Shown one piece after another: positions 59,297 through 64,000 of a stretch of DNA of 64,000 nt (position 1 is the first letter of the stretch; each line of letters starts with the position of its first letter). This stretch comes from Trametopsis cervina. Its lineage: Eukaryota > Basidiomycota > Agaricomycetes > Polyporales > Irpicaceae. Below the pieces are notes generated by a model that was not told the DNA's origin, did no database searches, and saw only the letters and a list, made by a program, of their open reading frames with translations. The DNA is taken from positions 78,251 through 142,250 of the forward strand of contig MU278362.1 in assembly GCA_022385755.1 (NCBI GenBank), in the 5' to 3' direction. The position numbers and the translations under genes were made by a program.

Positions 59297-61384
59297 TGGT
59301 TTCGAACTTTGGGTTTATAGGACATAACCACGAGGTGATGTGGCGATGTACAGGGCCGAATAGCATTTGAAGTGAGTGGCGGCCTGTCGTAATTGAAGAT
59401 AGAGCATTGTCATACAGGGAAAACGCGAGTAGATTCTTGCTACTTACCTATATAGTTTGATGTGCACTATACAGGCTCGATGTGTGTTCCTGAGTTCTGG
59501 AAAGCATGTTGACTCCGCAGATGCCCTTTTAGAGTCAATATCGGTACTATGATATGCCGACTGCTTGCGGACAAATCAGTCGTATACCGTTAAAGTGCTC
59601 TCATAGACCGCTATGTCAAACCTTATCCGATCTGTTGGCAGCTTACCCCAAGTACAAGTCGTTGATACTATGGTCGTTGTGAATGATATTGACGTTTGAG
59701 GATGTCTCATGGAGATTGTCACATGTCACGTTACTGGCACGCGTGACGTGACTCAGCACCGTAGGTTTCTCAGTGCGCCCATGGCTTGGAGCTGATTCTG
59801 CTCCCCCTAAGGGGACTTATTCTCGATACATGCAGATAAAGCAGGATGTGATGGCTTAAACGGTATATGGTCTCTCACGGTGCGTTTTTCAGCAGCATCA
59901 TTGTTGAGTTTTCCTGTTTGAATCACCGAAGCACTGACTTGCATATCGCTGTGAGACTACAGTATGTGCGTCCTGCAAACTGTTGTCCAATTGTCACCGT
60001 GACAGAATCTTGCCTACGACGCTCTCTGCTACGCCGCCGTCCCCGAGTTACAGGCAGCGTTGCTAGGTCGCTTTACAGGACTTTGCGCGACCGCATACGC
60101 AAGATGTACGTGACTGTGGTCGTAGTGTGGCGACGAACCATTTCCGGCACTCATCCCGTCATATACTATGCATTCCATGCCACCCTCACAACATCACCTG
60201 CCTGACAAAGTGACATGGACGATTTTGTGCAGGTAGAAGCAGATACGCGCGTCTCGTAAGCAGACATTCCATGGTGTTTACAACCGTTACGGCTTCTGTG
60301 CGTAGATACACGAAAAGAAGAGGCCCTTTCAGGTCTTTTTGATGGCAAAAACTGGGACAGCAACTATGCTGCATCCGTGCATACGAATCCGCGTTTGGGT
60401 GAGTCTACTGCTCACCCGTTGTGGCAGCGCACTGATAGAGGCCGGCCCTGAGATAGAACCTACCTTGAGAACTGCGCACTGCTCTCGTCAGTGCACGCTC
60501 TCATGCGCCGCGGGCTGCACGCACTACACACCAGCAGTAGTCACTGCAGGGCGCACATCATTCCTTGTCGCCTCCTCCGCCACATCAGCCTCCTTTTTTC
60601 TGCCCAGCGTTGTCACACGAACATACAATGCTAGCAGACATGCCCGCTCGCCAGGGCGCATTCGAACGACTTGAGTCTCGCTCGGCAGAATGCATTCTCC
60701 CGCCCTTCGGTCCTTGCTATCCCCACGCCTCTGGGACAAGGACGTACGCGGGCTGTTGCCGTCGCAATATTTACCCCATTATCCGTTCATGCGATGAGGG
60801 TTGGAACGCTCGGGCGATGTTGCTATCTCTGCTCTACCGTTGCTCTGTCAGTGTGTGTCATTCTGCTCGATACTGGCCTCGGAATTGTCTTTTCATGTCG
60901 TCTCACTTAGCCTCTTCGTCTGATTTGTACGTGCTGCAGGGCAGCACCTTCCCTTCGTGCGCGCGCGCAGCGTGCAGTTCTCCTGCTCAGACGTCGGGAC
61001 GCCGCTGATCAGCGCAGCCAGAGATGGGTGTTAGGTTGAGAATGCTTGAAGGGAATGGACTTAGTCTGCTGTATGTACCACTCGTAGCCTGCAATCGCCT
61101 GACAAACGACAGCACGTATTATTTGTTCATGTGATCATCAAAAGGTGGTGTTTTAGTGGGACATGTAAGATGTACGATACTTCGTAGCGGGACAACGGCT
61201 GATTGCATGACGCAGACAGGGACAAGACGTAAAGGATAGAAAGCGATGCGTATAATAACGGAAGCGGCCGTAGTAAGAGAAGGAACGCTGGCAGCCAAGT
61301 TGCGCATACAAACATGTATCGCTCCTACTCTAGAGCTCCGAATCGTGTTCGCTCCGCGGGACAACAGGACGACAGCTCGTACGC
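59297..61384. other. Gene-poor 2 kb, no supported gene
   Basis: Open frames (for example + 60565-61008) are low-complexity, Cys/Ser/Pro-rich and show no motif. It includes the helicase promoter and the 3' flank of the small gene. Confidence 0.4.
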
Positions 61385-62058
61385 CTACTGCCCATGGACC
61401 GCAATTTTGTTCCATGCCAGCACTGGGCGCCAGACCCGCCCGCCTGGAGTGACAGGGATGAGCCCTAGAAGAAAGAGATCGGAGTGCTGCACGGCAGGGC
61501 CTATGTCGTCGCCATATCGCAACGGCTGTGCGAAGAACGGAAAAGGGGCACGTCGTGTCAGCTGCGTGGGTAAATATGGCAGGGGAGAAGGAGAGACATA
61601 CGCATCTGAGATTGTCCTTGAGGAAGGTCTGCATAACAAGTGCAGCTGCGGCGTACGCGAGCCTGAACCGCGTCATGATTCTTATTGACGTCTTGCTGTG
61701 GATGGAGGGTCTTGGTAATTGCGGGTCCATCTGCGGCCACTGCGCGAACGCGAGACAAAGGAGAGTTAGCACAGCACGTTGGTGTGAGATAAATTGGGAG
61801 ACGAACGTTGAACTCGAGAATGATCTGCGGCCTCGTTATCTCAGGCACTGTTGCGGACGAGTTGTCGAGTGCGAGGAAGCCCTCGTCGCGGCTGACGAGG
61901 TCCTCGATGTTGATCCCGAGGTATCCGCCCGCAGTGAAAGTGATCATCGGTGTGAAGGAGTGTGCAAAGGGACTGGTGCGTACGAGGACACCGCGCCGTG
62001 CAGGCACATACCGCGTCTCGAGGTTTGAGGCGATGAGCTGGGCAATGTCAGTCTGCAT
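61385..62058 (-). CDS. Small protein of unknown function, family copy 2 (intact)
   Basis: Start ATG 62058 (MQTDIAQLIASNLETRYVPA), three exons with the same intron positions as the gene at 38094, stop TAG 61385-61387. Exon 1 ends ITRPQIILEFN, exon 2 opens WPQMDPQLPRPSIHSKTSIR and ends MQTFLKDNLRC, exon 3 runs LTRRAPFPFFAQPLRYGDDI to VTPGGRVWRPVLAWNKIAVH. Shared with copy 1: ARRGVLVxT, TFTAxGxLGxNxED, WPxM, WRPxxAWxxI. No membrane or secretion signal. Function unknown. The conserved exon structure argues for an expressed gene. Confidence 0.72.
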
Positions 62059-64000
62059 TATTGCCTATCTATAAGGTGTGTGCTACGCGGAAGGCTTATT
62101 AGGGAAGGAAGCATTTCAGATGCGAAAGAGACGTACACGTTGTTGTTCAGAAAGCAAGCAGAGGAGGAAAGGCAAAGCGGTAGCTAACTTGGCGAGAGGG
62201 CTGAAAGAAAGGACAACAGGAGCTTGCTATTTAGGCAGCTCAAATGGATTGGCCACAGAAGTATCCCTGAGTGCACGAGCATTACAACCTCCGCTGTCAC
62301 GAAGTTATTGAGGGAGGCCGTGGCATGGTCGCCCGCTCGCAGGCGGAAGCAAAATGACGTGTGGTCAGCGGCTGCCAATAGATGTGCGCTGTTAGCTGGG
62401 TAAAAGGGAGGGATGAAAGGCGGCAGCGCCATGGCTGGCCCCCGAGTGTAGACAGAGCATTTATGGGCAAAGCCAGTGGGAATATTATGTCAAGGAGCAG
62501 GCGAGCGAGGCCGGCGAAACGCGGTTGGGCCAAAAATGACGAGTTTGTGGCTTCTTCCACACTCCATGGGGTTTTGTAGCCGGGTATAAAGCAGTGTTGG
62601 GCATGCATGTGCCCTTTGCTGGAGAATGAACATAGCATAGGCGTAGAGCCCACGGAGGGACACTGCAAAACGGTAGACGTGGCCTAAGCACGGTCGTCGT
62701 AGCGTTAGTAACACTTCTATACGAAGCTTTACATAGAACCCCTAACCTGGTACTAATGTGTCAGAATGCTGTCAAAACGGAAGAATTTCAAGAGGCCACG
62801 GACAAATGTAATAAGGGCGGGTGGAAGGGCCAGTTGTGTTTCTCTACTGCTCGTGGGGCCGTGATAACAGTTGTCTTGAGCTGTCATGACTTATGGATGA
62901 CAGCATAAGTAGTGGCTCTCTGCTAAAGCTTCTGAGAGATGTTGATGATGACCATGTTTGAGGGCGTACTACTGACCAGGGCGTGCTTATAGCGGATGAC
63001 GTGGTCGGACATCTATATTCCCTCTGTGTGATAAATGGTGCTGATAGAGTGAGGCGGGTCAACTAGGGTTCACATATATTCAGCATTGTCGAAGAAACTA
63101 GATGTAGGCCTTGCGAGTTGAACCCACAGAAGGAGGACGAGAACGCCAAATGGCACGTGATTTAGCGTGTGAACTCAGACTGCTACCGCCAGATTCACTG
63201 AGCATCGACTGCTTCTCATCATCCAAGTCAACATCATTACACGTATGTCCAATGATACTGAGGTGTATTCATCGCAGTATTAGATTTTGTAGGCTTGAGC
63301 TATGCTTGGAGAATCGATGCTGCATGGTAATCCGGATTGGCTAGACATTAGGTATGGTGCACTTGCTCCGCCTTTTGACGTTGGTAAATAACTGATCGTT
63401 TTGTGGAAATAGGCTTGTCTGAATACGTTCAAATAGTCAGATCATACGCAAGTCTTTATACACTATCTGTCGGCTCGACAGGCATTGCATTACTTGGCTT
63501 GCTGGCTTACTATGGCGAATAAGTCACAGACGCCACTGCAAGCGCGCCGATGAGACACATAATCCGCCGCAACTCATCATCGCGGGTTGCGTCGTTCAGC
63601 GTTGGTCTATGTTCAGTTGGATGAAATTGAGATTTTGCAAGGGACGGTAGCTTTGAGCTGTCTGTCAATGGTGCGCTACTTGTTAAACAACATTTATTGG
63701 CCCCCTTAAACTCATCGAATGCAGCCGGGATGCTATTAGCAACCTACTCGACTTCATAGCGCTGCTAGCGTTTACGGTACATTGGGTCTCATGACAATTG
63801 CATCGCAGTGCGTAGCGTATCGCTCATTGATGGCTGTGGTTTAGCCTTTCTGCTTATGAAGCTGTACGCAGCCAATTTTTGTCATGTTCGCTGTTTGTCG
63901 ATACGACAAAGTTACTATTATCACTCACATCAGTGCACTCATGCGCGAAATGAAGGTCCTCTCACTTAGTCTCGAGCGGTCTGGCGTTTCTCTCAGCTGC
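62059..64000. other. Intergenic to window end, no supported gene
   Basis: The part up to about 62480 is the duplicated upstream region shared with 37765-38090. Beyond it, only short frames without motifs are seen, to the edge of the window. Confidence 0.4.

Noticed and set aside
60565..61008. 147-codon frame on +
   Set aside because: Cys/Ser/Pro-rich low-complexity translation without homology pattern or splice support.
1..64000. tRNA, rRNA or retrotransposon genes
   Set aside because: I saw no tRNA-like cloverleaf, rRNA segment, or reverse transcriptase motif by eye; a covariance-model scan would be needed to exclude tRNAs.

Overview
The window is nuclear DNA from a filamentous basidiomycete, most likely a wood-decay Agaricomycete such as a polypore. 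The reasons are genes broken by many introns of about 50-65 nt (GT..AG with CTRAY-like branch sites) and basidiomycete-typical families: DUF6533 and DUF6534 membrane proteins, a FunK1 kinase, ICMT paralogs, a fruit-body lectin and a KDZ transposase. Gene ends below come from splicing read by eye.

Layout. 1-7898: a DUF6533 gene (5' end at the window edge) and two tandem DUF6534 seven-helix-type genes, all on +. About 8635-27055: an 18.4-kb mobile element with a 715-bp assembly gap. It has a matching 25-bp inverted repeat at its proposed ends, subterminal minisatellites of 99 bp (left) and 88 bp (right), and six genes: a cysteine-cluster nuclear-type protein (-), a PLPxF-repeat protein (+), a large acidic protein (-), a TET/JBP-type 2-oxoglutarate dioxygenase (+), a CxC2-KDZ transposase (+) and a small acidic protein (+). 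The whole element is saturated with the word GGCCGA. 27527-30877: a fruit-body lectin (-) and another DUF6534 gene (-). 30878-33713: no recognisable gene. 33714-36614: two convergent ICMT genes with a broken copy of a small unknown gene between them. 38094-40152: an intact member of that small family, a 194-bp TA-flanked MITE, and a small unknown gene. 40673-46010 and 50470-52916: two copies of a segmental duplication, each keeping a different gene intact. 47481-49866: a multi-exon basidiomycete-specific gene. 53505-59296: a FunK1 kinase (-) and an SF1 Upf1-like helicase (-). 61385-62058: a third member of the small family (-).

How it fits together. The most notable system is the KDZ element. 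The transposase travels with a putative DNA-methylcytosine oxidase (TET/JBP fold, H-x-D..H..R residues present) only 68 bp upstream on the same strand, plus four genes of unknown function that look nuclear (acidic, basic, cysteine-rich). KDZ-TET/JBP linkage in basidiomycetes is already described in general. What looks new here is the whole cargo set, the PLPxF repeat protein, and the element-wide GGCCGA signature that is also the core of the terminal arrays. The host part is a patchwork of recently duplicated and decaying membrane-protein and orphan genes.
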